A DNA stretch of 64,000 nt from Sparassis latifolia (taxonomy: Eukaryota > Basidiomycota > Agaricomycetes > Polyporales > Sparassidaceae), in assembly GCA_018466975.1 (NCBI GenBank), contig JAENRS010000021.1, positions 1 through 64,000 on the forward strand, written 5' to 3'. The notes under the pieces are model-generated. The model was not told the DNA's origin, did no database searches, and saw nothing but the letters and a program-made list of their open reading frames with translations. The translations under genes were made by a program, and so were the position numbers. Position 1 is the first letter of the stretch. Each line of letters opens with the position of its first letter. Positions 48,972-59,656 of the stretch are shown piece after piece.

Positions 48972-49040
48972 GACCACGTGAATCTGAAAAGCCCCGCATC
49001 GCGAATCGCGAATAATGTTGACAGTCTGTGTATATATTCG
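48972..49040. repeat. dispersed repeat family 3, copy 1
   Basis: CCACGTG, then TCTGAAAAGCCCC, GCGAATCGCGA and CAGTCTGTGTAT recur with scattered changes at 52262-52325 in the same orientation. Nearby, ATTAATTAATGTGC at 48898 and its complement at 52332 form an outward pair around the region. Confidence 0.65.
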
Positions 49041-49079
49041 TGAGTGCCCAACAACGCCTCTCTCTGGCCCCCCACCCAC

Positions 49080-49449
49080 GTCGTGCACGCCACCTCCACC
49101 GCGAGAGCACCGCCCAAAGCTGTTCTTCGCGTCCGCCAAGACGGGGGAGGGCGTCGCAGAGGCGTTCGAGCACATCGCGCCCCACGTTGTCGTGCAACGG
49201 CAGCACAAGGAGGTGTGCGAGGCGCGAATGCTGCGCATGCAGGACGCGGACGACATTATCCGCCCTCAGGCATATGTCCGGCGACCACAAATGGCCCCTG
49301 AGCCACCGTTGCCTGTGATGGAGGAAACTCAGCAGGGCCTGCAGTGGCGCGCGTCGAGGTGTGCCGGCCGCGATTCGCGTACAGTGATCGGATCTCGTAA
49401 TCTAGATACAGCCGGCTTAATCTACAAAGGTAGCCACTACTATCATTGA
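49080..49449 (+). pseudogene. 3' fragment of a Rab/Ras-like small GTPase
   Basis: The frame contains KLFFASAKTGEGVAEAFEHI near 49120-49175. SAK is the G5 guanine-specificity motif of Ras-superfamily GTPases, and the following amphipathic helix fits the C-terminal helix of Rab proteins. The P-loop, switch regions and NKxD are not present upstream; the sequence there is a repeat. Downstream, a Rab-type tail (RMQDADDIIRP) runs to a stop at 49449 without a clear CC prenylation motif. It looks like one exon left from a lost gene. Confidence 0.55.
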
Positions 49450-50042
49450 CCCGGTAGTGCAAGGTGTCTTGCACTTCTGTCACCATGCATTCAGACCGAG
49501 CCCGTTTCACCCCAAAATTTTTCCTACATAATCTCTAACATATAAAGTATGTCTTCAACACCTGTTGCATTTTTTTCTTCATGTTGTATCATCTTGAGAG
49601 CGAGCGCGACGAAGAGAGTCATTTGCAAGGAAGAGCGCCCAATCGGTCACAGATCGTCACCTGTGCCGACATGCCATTGCCTTGTCTGCCCCCTAGTCGG
49701 AGTTCAAACTCCAGCGCTTCATTGTCACGCCTAAAGCACGTCCCTCTTGCAAGTCGCAGAGCACATACTATTCCTCAAGGGAGTTTGCACTCAAGTTGTA
49801 TGCCTAAAATTCTAGGGATAATTGTAGCTACTACATATTTTTTTCGTGAATTTTGGTAGAGTAGAATTCTCGGGAGATGGCATCTTGCACTACTAGGCCA
49901 CTTTGCACTTACAGGGTCGACGATAGTAGGTAGCCCATCTGTGAAAGAATTACGGAGATCTACACAGTCAATTTATTCTCAATCATGCGCGCGCATGGCT
50001 ATTTTCAATTCGCGAAGTTTTCTATAAACGTAGCGCTCTACT
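49450..50042. other. intergenic, no gene seen
   Basis: No gene is supported. This is the 3' flank of the HicA-like gene. Confidence 0.45.
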
Positions 50043-50543
50043 TTACTTCCTCACAAACGTCTCGAGCCTCCAACCGTACAGCATCGAGAGGTCGCCTCGT
50101 AAACTGAAAACACGTTAGCTAGCTCTGGCGAGGTCAGGAGAAAACTCACATCCGAACATGGTCCGGCCTGAGGTGCGAAGAGTGTGGCTGTACTATGTTA
50201 GCAATCTCAAGCCATTCTGGATACTAAGAAACATTACCTTGTGCCAACAGAAGGCGCGCCCCGGCATCGTCTTCGGAGGGCAGAAGTTAATCACGGATCC
50301 TTTAGTAGCTGTCATTTTAAATCCGATATTTTTCATCGCCTGCGAAATCATCAGGCTAGACGCAACACACAATGCGCTCAAAAACAGATATACCTCTGTA
50401 AAGCCGCGCCAAGGGACGGATCCATGGGCCTTGGGATTCATGGCGTTCGACATTGTCTGCACAGCGAATTAAGGGCGTACTGACTCAATAGATCTTCAAC
50501 TCACCTTATAATGCCGACCGCTCAATGCGATCGTCCGATTCAT
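50043..50543 (-). CDS. small HicA-like (YcfA-fold) single-domain protein
   Basis: Predicted 100-residue protein. Exons are 50543-50505, 50456-50394, 50339-50238, 50187-50150 and 50103-50043; introns are 45-54 bp. Phase agreement plus a sensible C-terminus (LSMLYGWRLETFVRK) fixed the splicing. A CT-rich leader precedes the ATG. The protein has VPWRGFTEAMKNIGFKMTAT, then GSVINF, then FCWHKPHSSHLRPDHVRI. This follows the pattern of the HicA/YcfA fold as it occurs at the C-terminus of larger fungal proteins: a W..F...M...GF helix, GS, then a strand followed by H.PH, then L.P. In bacteria HicA is an mRNA-cleaving toxin with a catalytic His; RNA binding here is inference. The unusual points are its stand-alone form and its five exons for 100 codons. 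No HicB-like partner is beside it. Confidence 0.65.
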
Positions 50544-51816
50544 GACCGATGGGCAGAGGAGAGAAAAGAAGAGAGAGAAGAATCGAGCAGCAGGTAAGAA
50601 GAAACAGGTAGAGGATAGAGAATAACGGACACCGTACGTTCGGTGAGCGTAGACGGCCAGAGTCAAAGTCGGCCGCGCGAGAGTCTCAGCTCAGCTACCT
50701 GCGGTACACTTACGCAGGGGCAACTTTCCTCGATGACTGCCATCGCGCGTGCGGTTGCGCGGAGGAGGATTGGGGCGTTGATTTCGAGGGAGACGTCGAC
50801 CGCTGCTGCTGTAGCGGCCGACGGTACTAGTAGCGAACGTTGGGAGCGGACGACGCGGAGCATGCGCTCGACTGCTCGACTGTACGGATGGTGCCGTCGG
50901 GATCAGGTGCGCTGGGAACGTGCATGGGCCTTGAGAACCTTCTGGAGAAATAGGATGACCTCAAGAAAGGCAAGATTGGCGTGCGGGAGAAGATTCTGTA
51001 TCGGAGGTGTACCTTTGAGGAGGACTCGGATAGGCAGTGGCTCAAGTGGAGGCGCCGAGCATGTTCAAAATCATAGATACCTTTGTTTATTTTAACTTTA
51101 GTGGTTCTCCTAGTCTGACAGTGGCCAAGTGCAGGTTGGCCCTGACGTCGCGTTGCTCTTCCAAGCTCGCCAAGGCGCCTGCAGCAGAGTCCGAGACCGT
51201 TTGCTAGCGTGGTGAACTCACGATCCCACAGAACGAAATATAGTTCGTCCTTTGGTCATAATCCTTTGCAGGTGAGCACGTACGTCCCTGCCCCATGCCG
51301 TTGTACGAACACCGATCATGTCTCAGGTATCCCCGGTGGAAATTGTGATTTGTAGTAGGGCGACAGAATCGGGGGCATTTCCAGGAACTGAGATCTGCGA
51401 TGGAACAAAGTCAAGGTAAGCCCGCGCTCGATGACAAAACTAGATAACCACGCATGCAGCGCTTCTACAACCAGCTGTTTGAATGCGCCCCTCGGCATCA
51501 CTACATCATGCCTCTTCGTGCATGTTTGTGGACGGAAAGTATATCGCATGTTTGGGTTTGTCAACCTCTTCAGATACCAACCTGCACGAGCAAAGGGAGG
51601 AAGACGGCTCCGCTCGACACATCCATAATCCAACTTGGCGTAGAAGATGACTCCATGCCAGAAACAATAGTAGGCGATAAAGACAATCGGAGAGAACGCA
51701 GAGAACGCCACGAGAAACCAAAGAAGTAACGCAGAAGCAAGCTGACCAGCGTGTTGAAAAGCATCACAGATACATAAGAGCACAAAGAAAGGTGGGGAAT
51801 CCTGCATTCGACTACT

Positions 51817-51912
51817 CAGAAGTTTACACACGCGCCGCGAAGAACTTTACATGAGCCCACCCGTGAATACACAGGTTTACACACGCCGACAGTTCCTGCA
51901 TGGCATGCGCCC
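51817..51912. repeat. dispersed repeat family 2, copy 1
   Basis: The run GTTTACACACGCGCCG, then CCCACCCGTGAATACAC, TTACACACG and GCATGCGCCC recurs at 57735-57833 in the same orientation. Confidence 0.8.
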
Positions 51913-52261
51913 ACTTAGCATGAGCAAAATCGTAGAAAGAAACGGCAAACGATTTCGACAGCGCCAAAGTTCGAACCGTAGTGCGCGATTCGGACTCGAT
52001 CTCGGTTACACTACTATCACGTGGGGCGTTGCGAAATCCAAAAATCGGCAACACTGCCGTCAGGGCTTCCACATGCTACAAAGAAATCCGAGAAAATCAC
52101 AGTACGGTAATATACACTAGACTATGTGTTCCACCAAGCCAAAAGTTGAAGGGTTGAGGAGTGCTGAATGCGAAGGTAAATACTGATTTTGCCACCACGG
52201 CGCTCAGAATTCGGTAACTCCACCCTTACGATAGTAGTACCACTATGGTAGGGTAACGAGG

Positions 52262-52325
52262 AACCACGTGGGTTTGAAAGGCCCCTATTCGCGATTCGCG
52301 ATGCGGACAGCCTGTGTATTCACGG
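52262..52325. repeat. dispersed repeat family 3, copy 2
   Basis: Diverged copy of 48972-49040: CCACGTG, TTTGAAAGGCCCC, TTCGCGATTCGCGA, CAGCCTGTGTATTC. Confidence 0.65.
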
Positions 52326-52801
52326 CGGGTGCACATTAATTAATCCTTTGACGTTTCCGGCGGGACAAAATCAAAATATGACAACCACCATGAATCAACT
52401 AGACTGCATATCTCACGTGGAGGTACCCGATGTCGTTGTCCATTTAAACAGGGGCAGGCTCTCGATGCTAAGCTAGTGTTGCTTAATCTAGGTTCTGACA
52501 CGCCTCCTTGTCGAGGGGTCGGACAATTTAGACGGAGCTGTAATTTTACTAGTGTTTGATAACACTGAGTCGCAAATTTTGGTGATATCACGTGATGTAC
52601 CTTATACCCGCTGAAGACTTTCCGCGGTTATTCTTCACTGCATTCTCCCCACCTGGCATGCGCGGTGGTGTGGTGATAGAGAAGGTGTAGAGATTTTTGT
52701 GTAGGAGACTAATCACAAGAAATCTCAGGCTGCTTGGACTACCATAGAGCATACAACATAGCCGCGAACACAGAAAAAGTGTTAACTCATATACATGCAC
52801 G

Positions 52802-52975
52802 TCGGGGTGACATACGGTGGCAGAACAGGTGAAGGGGGATATTGAAGGGACAGAAACGCGACGCGCTCGACGCGATTTACGGACGCGTCGTGGAAGCACA
52901 TGATGTGCCGGATCGGCAATCACTATAGATAAGGCAGACGTCAGACACGGATATCCGAGGCACGAAGGTTGAAGC
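52802..52975. repeat. dispersed repeat family 1, copy 1
   Basis: About 170 bp matching 59280-59475 in the same orientation, including TGAAGGGACAGAAACRCG, GATCGGCAATCAC and GCAGACGTCAGACACGGATA. The 59280 copy has about 25 extra bases in the middle. Confidence 0.85.
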
Positions 52976-53202
52976 AGAGTGGCTACAACTGCCTTTAAAT
53001 GGGAGACTAGTGTTGCTGCCTTCCGTGCTGCAAGGGGACATGGATTCTCGTCGATTGCTGTGGATTCACGCCCTCCAGATCGCCGCTTCCTCGTTGTGGT
53101 AAGAGTAGTTAAGCTTCTTCCGCCTTCTGTAGGACTGTGTCAAGCGTCGCAGATGTCCTTGGTATCAATTATCGTCTAACCTCTTGGCAGGCTGTCGTCA
53201 AA

Positions 53203-53397
53203 ATGCATACTCATGTCTCCGGTTTGCTGGCATTGGCGACAACTGCTTTGGCATCTTCTGGAGACCGCGATGGTACTTATCAGCGCTGCGTATCAATATG
53301 CGAGCCCCATACACGCGGAAACTCAAGCTCGCCTTTACCTCTTGCGTTGCGATTGACACGATGGACATGCACAGACGACTGCAAATACAGACATTAA
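53203..53397 (+). pseudogene. 5' fragment of Per1/PGAP3 GPI-lipid-remodelling gene
   Basis: The frame starts with a signal peptide (MHTHVSGLLALATTALA), followed by SSGDRDGTYQRCVSICE and LPLALRLTRWTCTDDCKY. This is the N-terminal, Cys-rich lumenal segment of Per1/PGAP3, which remodels GPI-anchor fatty acids in the ER. After CKY the expected membrane-spanning part is missing: the frame hits a stop at 53395-53397, and nothing downstream on the same strand continues the family. A preceding AG (53190) fits a spliced 5' leader. It is most likely the first coding piece of a lost gene. Confidence 0.7.
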
Positions 53398-54225
53398 TGC
53401 CGTTGAAACCACACTAATCCGGACCGATCCCACGAACATCTGTACTGCGCATGCGTGCCCCAATTTAGCGTCGAACAATGGAACGAGGACAAAGGAGTGT
53501 TCGTTCGTTCATGCCTGGGCGAAAGATAGATGCGCACGCAGCTCGGCGAAGTTTCCACCGGAATGAAGAATCCAAGCATCGTCGCCTAGTGCCACGACGC
53601 CAACTCACTCAAAGAACCGAGGCTCCATATATCATTCGATGCTTCAGTACGAATCCGGTCTATAGAGTTCAAACGTTCAGCGCTCAGCCTTGACGAATCC
53701 GGTACTTCACTAGACCAAACGAACGAGTCTGCCCAGAGTACTAGTGCGCCGTCTATCCACCTTGCCGGGAGAAACAAAGGAGAAGATTATTACATATAGG
53801 TTCTCCACACGAGGGTTACGGATTGTTCACGCCTGCCACGCCAAAGATTTTGATTCGCACGAAAGTGACAATCACACTTGAATCAAAGCCAGAAGCAGTG
53901 TACCTTATGGCTGGTAAACTTTAATTAAGCCGTGTGGCGAGGAGACAATGAAGTCATTTCTGACAAAGCAACGCGCGGATGCACTGTATTATACGCGGAC
54001 TTCTCTGGCTTGTTTGGCCAGGGCATATCCGGTACGTCGGGTGCATGCTGACAGGCCATATATAACGGGGACGGTTATGAGCTCATGGTTCAGATACAGC
54101 TGCGAAGTGTCTGTTTACTGCGCCAGATTGTAGAGTCTCAGTCTTTGGCCCCATGATTGAACCAGCGACACCCATCACCCTTCACATCAAGGATCCGGAG
54201 TTTCCTGCTCTGATATTAGCTCGAG
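53398..54225. other. intergenic, no gene seen
   Basis: No supported gene. A minus-strand frame (53586-53777) ends with a kinase-like NDIWSLGSL but lacks every other kinase motif. Confidence 0.4.
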
Positions 54226-55113
54226 ATGTCAGTATATCAGTTTCGTCTTGTGGGTTCTTCGGCTAACATGCGAGAGCAGGAGAAGGGTGGTACACCGTCT
54301 TCGCATGTGCTAATTCGTCACCGCCACTTGCACTGTCCCTCTCAGAAACGACTTTTCGAACCTCGTAAACCGAAGCCGCAGACTCTGATTCGCGAGCCTG
54401 TAATGAACGGAGGGGGTAGAGTTGTCCAGAAAACGCTTCAGAAGACAGCGTCAGAACCCGACAAAGAGCCATCCAACAGCATGTCCGACGACGCGTGAGT
54501 CTGGTACTGTTTTACTCCGTTGAACACGCTCATATAGTTAAGGAACGCATCATCGGCTGACAGACCGAACGTAGGAGCGAGTACAGTATCAGCTACCAAC
54601 GATTCGTCAGAGTCCCGGCATCTGGTGCAACCTCGTGTCTTCTATCGACACGAGCATAGCATTCGCAGCCGCCCAGAGAAGGTCGTGTGGTTCACTCCGA
54701 ATGATGTTGACTTCGTCGGCACTCCGGACCATCTTCCCAGTGCCACCGCCGGCGATTTGTTCCTCATGCATGATGAACAAATTCGGGTGTGGCTTCTTAC
54801 AGGTGCAGAAGGATGGGTAACTATAGCTGAGCGGCATCCTCACCCTACGTTGTCTAACTACGTGCTCTCCTTGACCGATAACGGAGAGCCCAGATGGGTG
54901 ACCAATGAGACTTTCAGAACCTACTTAGGTCGCATGAAGCGCAATCGCGATACTCCAGAGCCGTGTATGCTTCGCATTTCTTGGCCCCGTTTGCACGGAC
55001 CTGACTCAACTTTGACCTGTTCAGCTCTTTTGCCCCAGAATTCACGTCCGAATTCACGCAGTAGAGATGCTTCTAAGCTAGGTAGGGCCATGTCCTCCTT
55101 ACGTTTCACGTGA
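54226..55113 (+). CDS. hypothetical protein, family not recognised
   Basis: Two long frames on the same strand (54226-54498 and 54625-55113) have protein-like composition and may be exons of one gene. The first has a possible GTGAGT donor near 54495. The second reads EKVVWFTPNDVDFVGTPDHL, then GDLFLMHDEQIRVWLLTG, then ERHPHPTLSNYVLSLTD and WVTNETFRTYL, and ends in a Ser/Arg-rich basic tail. I could not find an acceptor that joins the two in phase. No domain is recognised. The second frame is the better supported. Confidence 0.4.
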
Positions 55114-55489
55114 AAATGACAGAATTTTATTCCAGCCTAGTACACACGTCAGTTCGCTTGTATCCGGACATTCTTTGGTGTCTCTGTATGTTACTGCGTT
55201 GGGACGAGTTCCTCTTCTCGCTAGGAGACATGCTCATGATACTTAAGAGCGAGAGACTTGGCACGCGATGGAGATCCTGCCACCGATGCCTCCTCCAGGA
55301 TGGCCTTGTAGACCGACGATCAGGAAGCTCGTGCTTGTGAAATCCGACGATGATGACTGGTGCCGCACACACTAGCTCGAGCCCTGGCCCTCGCGACGCC
55401 ACTGCTCGGATGGGTGGCAGTGGAAAGAAGGGTGTTCAAATGGCGGAGATCGATGCTAGATTATGATCCGCTGGACTGAGAAGAGCCGT

Positions 55490-57509
55490 CTAAGAGGGAC
55501 AGTGGACGCGTCTCTGCACCTGATGAGGCGCAGGTGCTTGAGCGAGACCGGGAACCAGGGCGAGGCGACTGAACATACTCCGAGCGCGAGGCGGGGATAG
55601 CGGTGCAAAGCTCATCAACGGGAGCCTATACATCCCCTTCTCATCCTTCTCAACAGAGGCAAAGCATTGGCTCTGCGGGCTCAACGGGCTGAGAGGCGGC
55701 TCGGAGTAGCGGAGATCCGGCCCGAGGGCGAGGGCACTCGGATGGCCATGGGACGAGAACTGGAGCGTGGTGGTGGTGTAGTTGCTCGATCCGCTGGAGG
55801 ACAGGTGTTTGAGGGGGATGAGGCCCTCTTCGCTCGCGGGAGCCTGGGAGCGGAGCATGTTCCGCGCGTTGAACCTGATAGGTGTCAGTAGCTGCGCGGG
55901 GGCCGACGGGAGGGAGCGGGAATTACATGGCCATGAACGAGTTGATGTACACTGCGAACGCAGGTTAATGGGATGACGACTGGGAACACGGGAGGCATAC
56001 TTTTTGTTACCAGGAACTCTATGCAGAGGACAGTGAAGGTGTCTGGCAGCGCGGAAAACTACCGCGTTGTCAGTCCATGTACACAATGATCTGAAAGACG
56101 TTGCGACTCACAGTTCCCATCGCCGTGATCGAGCACACGCTGGAGCAGTAGAAGGATATAGCCCTATGAGTGTGACCATACCGTTAATGAAGTGTAAGTT
56201 CCGGCGTACGTAGTTAAGACACCAGTATTAAGTGCGTATACCACGAGAACTGTGATAGTCGAGTCCATCCTGCATCATAGAACACAGCTCCAGAAGTCAG
56301 GCAGAGAAGTAGAATATAGTGACTCACTCATGGAAACCCGTGCGGCAGCGCGCGAGCAGGAAGCACAGCGAGCCGGCAATAATGGTGTCGATAAACGTGG
56401 CGGTACCGAATGGTTCGTAGGTGACCCACTTGAAGGCAGGAGTGATCAGCGGAGGGTTAACGAGCTGAGTGACGGCTTACTCTGTCTTGGAGGAGATCGG
56501 TGTAAAGCTCGAACTGGGTTCTGACAGTAAATTAGCACAAATGGCAGACCGGGATGAATCTCATAGCAAAGGACTAGACCAAATGTAAAAGGCATTGCTC
56601 AACTCACTTCGTTCTAATCGTAATAGGAAACTCACGTGCAGCGACACCTGATATTGAATTATATAGATCAGTGACATTGTGGCCATGACAGCGGACTCAG
56701 ACATGCTCACCGTAGCCAAGGAAAACAATCACGCTCTTTATATGAGGACGGAATGAGGATGAGGATGAGATATGGATCGAACGGGCCACTTACAACGAAA
56801 ATTAGCACGGATAAGCGGTCGCCCGCTCTCCACCGCCGTCACTACGTCGTTTACCAAGTAAGGATTGCGACGTCGATATGACATTGAGACATAGTGACGC
56901 ACTCTTCCACAGCCTGATCGTGTACAACCTGGCTCGCGTAGATGCATTCCTCAATAATCATGGAGGCCAGCATGAAAAGGGATTGACTTACGTATGAACA
57001 AAGATGACAACAATAGCCTTCCAACAAAATATTCAGTGCGCTTTCACCAAGATGACTGAAACTCACATCTGTCATGATTTGTGCCTGCGCGTCCCCCATC
57101 AACATTCGGGCAGTACTAATACATTCGCTACGTACCTTGAAGCTCCATACCACCTTGAGGAGCTCCAGGGGGTTGAGGTAGTTGGTGATCAAATAGTAGT
57201 AGACTAAGTGACCGCAGAGCGCGAGGTGAGCTGCATCCAGCATCCTGATCGCGGCACAGAAGGCGCGTCAGAGACTGGTAAAACCGTGCGTATGTGACAC
57301 ACACCATAGACAGCAGACAGAGATCTTGTCCCAGATGCTGTCTCGGGAGTACCGCTGAAAGTAGATGAATACCTGCAGATTTGTCACACCGAAAAGGCTG
57401 CAACGTGTTGTTCAGCACAGATCAAGCAGGTACATTAGGAAACTGACACGGCCGCAGAGATGAGCACGCCTATGAACACAACGCCATACGTCCTGTCGAG
57501 CTCGTCCAT
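55490..57509 (-). CDS. DUF6534-type seven-helix membrane protein
   Basis: Integral membrane protein of the large basidiomycete DUF6534 family, of unknown function. The 5' exons are 57509-57448, 57397-57305, 57244-57136, 57084-57067 (an 18-nt microexon) and 57017-56992, then one from 56928. The start MDELDRTYGVVFIGVLI is typical. Then follow LFGVTNLQVFIYFQRYSRD, LDAAHLALCGHLVYYYLITN, NPLELLKVVWSFK, AIVVIFVHTLYTIRLWK. The 3' part has QFELYTDLLQD, WVTYEPFGTATFIDTIIAGS, LARCRTGFHE, MDSTITVLVVYALNTGVLTT, FSALPDTFTVLCIEFLVTK and VYINSFMAMFNARNMLR, then a Ser/Pro-rich cytoplasmic tail to the stop at 55490. The middle exons (56850-56530) are not resolved. The key family motifs are all present, so it is probably functional. 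Confidence 0.85.
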
Positions 57510-57734
57510 GTTGAACGAGTATGTCGTGCGGGACTGGCGAGGAGGGTAAAAACTCGACGGAGGAAGGCTGGCCGCCCGCTCGATAGAAAAGGCACGTCCG
57601 AGTGCGAAGTCGCCTCAAGCACGTGTGGCGGAGATCTGCCGTGTGGAGAGGAAGCCTCCCCTCGAATTTCTAGTGGCAAATACAAAAGCGGGGTGGCATA
57701 CATTCGGTCCAATGAGATCCTCGTTGGTCGTGTC

Positions 57735-57833
57735 CTCAATGTTTACACACGCGCCGACAAGCGGTTTACATGCGCCCACCCGTGAATACACGGGCTTACA
57801 CACGCGACGCCTCTTGGATAGCATGCGCCCCTT
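57735..57833. repeat. dispersed repeat family 2, copy 2
   Basis: Copy of 51817-51912, about 85 percent alike by eye, with the same internal order of TTTACACACGCG, CCCACCCGTGAATACACG and GCATGCGCCC. Confidence 0.8.
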
Positions 57834-59279
57834 CTTGAGGACATTGGGTAGGCAGTAAATTTTTAGATACGGCGCTAACTTGAAGACACTACGGGTAATG
57901 GGCGCTGGTATACGTAGCCGGTCCTCTCGGGCAGAATGCAGGTAGTCTCGTAACCAGCCGTTCAGGTGCCTCCGAACGGCTGGTCCCGATGCCCCCGGTG
58001 CGGAGATAAGGGAAGATTGAACCTAAGAAAGACGCCGCTGACGGTACGGAGCTCGAAGGCGATGTGCGCGATAGAGCCAATGTCATTGTGCTAGCATCGA
58101 GGTGTTCGGGGTGGCGCCTCGTCTGCTTTGTCTCGCAAAGACAATCCAACGAGTATATATATCAGACTTGGTTGCGGGCACTCAGAATTCCTGTCTCAGC
58201 GGTGTACATGCACCATGATCTTTACGCCTTATCCCGACGACAGTGTGAAGACGCTCCACAACTACTCTGACGTCAGTGGTGCTTCTGATACTTCTGGATT
58301 TGGTGTCTTGGCAAGTGTCTTCCCTCATGCATAGTTCCTTCATCTAATCAGTCAAAAACCGGAACAGTCAAATGTTGACATAGGCTCTTCCAACATTGTG
58401 CCACCCGCCGTACCTCGGGAATGGGGCGTCGAGACGGTAGGAGAGGCTGAGATCTCAGATTTCGCCACGTTGGAACGAGACATTGCGTCTATACGAATTC
58501 ATGCTCGAGATCTCGATGTCAATTTGGAGAGCCTCCTGGACCGTCTGCGCAAGTATTCAGTGCATGTAGTGCAGGTTCGTACTATTATATTTGTTGTTGA
58601 CAGGTATGCTAATATCAGGGGATTACAGTTGTCTATGCTTGCACATCGCATGCTTCCGTCCAAAGTAGTGGGATCCACCGGGAAGCCGAAACTCTGTGCC
58701 CTGACCGTACGTCCATAGCTTCTATTCAGGCTTGTGCTGCCATTCACGCATGTCTTGTGTCGGAACTGTACAGGATGGTTTACCTTTTTGGCTCACCTTT
58801 CCGAGTCTCCTGCGGCTAGCGATTGCTGCATTGGCTGGAGCCTTCTTTGCATGGCTGGTGCTGGCATATGTGTGAGGAGAGCATTTTTACGGTACATCAT
58901 CCGGCGTGTGATTCGCACTTGTGAATGTCCATTTCTTTACTGCAAGCAGTTGGATTTTGAAGTACCTACGACCATCAATACACCTTCCTTTCTCAGTCTT
59001 GATGCGCTTTTCCGCTGTCTTGACCGAGGGGCCGGGGAAAACCTCCTCCTTATGAAGAAGTCAGGTTACCGCTCCCCAGGGCGAACATAACCGAACGAGG
59101 ACAGACCTCCTATAGTAATAATGTCAGCATACTCAGACTGCTCCAGGGCGAACTCTTCACCGATTCTTGTGGAATCGGAATCTGAAAATGGCGTAAGGAT
59201 ATTCAAAAGCAAGCAAGAGCAATTCTCGGGAATGCGGCGGACCGACCATGGCTATCCTGAACTTGTCTATATGCCCCCC

Positions 59280-59475
59280 GGGGGGACATACCGTGGCAAA
59301 GCAGGTGAACGGGGACATTGAAGGGACAGAAACACGATGCGCTCGACGAGGCGTTGTGGGAGCACATGGCGTGCGGATCGGCAATCACAACCCGCAATGG
59401 ACCTCTTAGTAAGACTCCCCCATAGATAGCAGACGTCAGACACGGATATCTGAGGCACGAAGGTTGCAGCAAAGA
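59280..59475. repeat. dispersed repeat family 1, copy 2
   Basis: Copy of 52802-52975 with about 25 additional bases in the middle. Both end near CGAAGGTTG(C/A)AGCA. Confidence 0.85.
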
Positions 59476-59656
59476 TCAGATCGATAGGCCCAAAAAATCA
59501 CAGTGCGGACTCTGAAATCAAACGCTCCGGAAATTCAGGTGGATGGGAGCGCCACCGTGCACCGTAAGCCATAATGTATTGCCAATTCAGTACTAGTAAA
59601 CCTCTGGCCTATTACAGACGTTGCAGATGCAGCACGGCATGGCTCACATAGCGCTT

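Larger units (their letters stand above)
50544..53202. other. repeat-rich intergenic region
   Basis: Holds the dispersed repeats listed separately and no supported gene. A minus-strand open frame at 51316-51831 has one hydrophobic stretch but no known family. Confidence 0.45.
57510..59656. other. intergenic with dispersed repeats
   Basis: Holds the second copies of repeat families 1 and 2. Open frames at 58398-58718 and 58734-59090 (+) are not recognised as any family. Confidence 0.4.

Noticed and set aside
51316..52072. Minus-strand frames with a hydrophobic segment
   Set aside because: The upstream half lies inside dispersed repeat family 2. The rest matches no membrane family I recognise.
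53586..53777. Minus-strand frame with kinase-like NDIWSLGSL
   Set aside because: Only one short subdomain-IX-like match. No catalytic loop or ATP site nearby, so chance similarity is likely.
58398..59090. Two plus-strand frames of about 110 codons
   Set aside because: Protein-like in parts (a leucine heptad pattern around 58440-58560), but no family, no clear splice partner and no paralog support.
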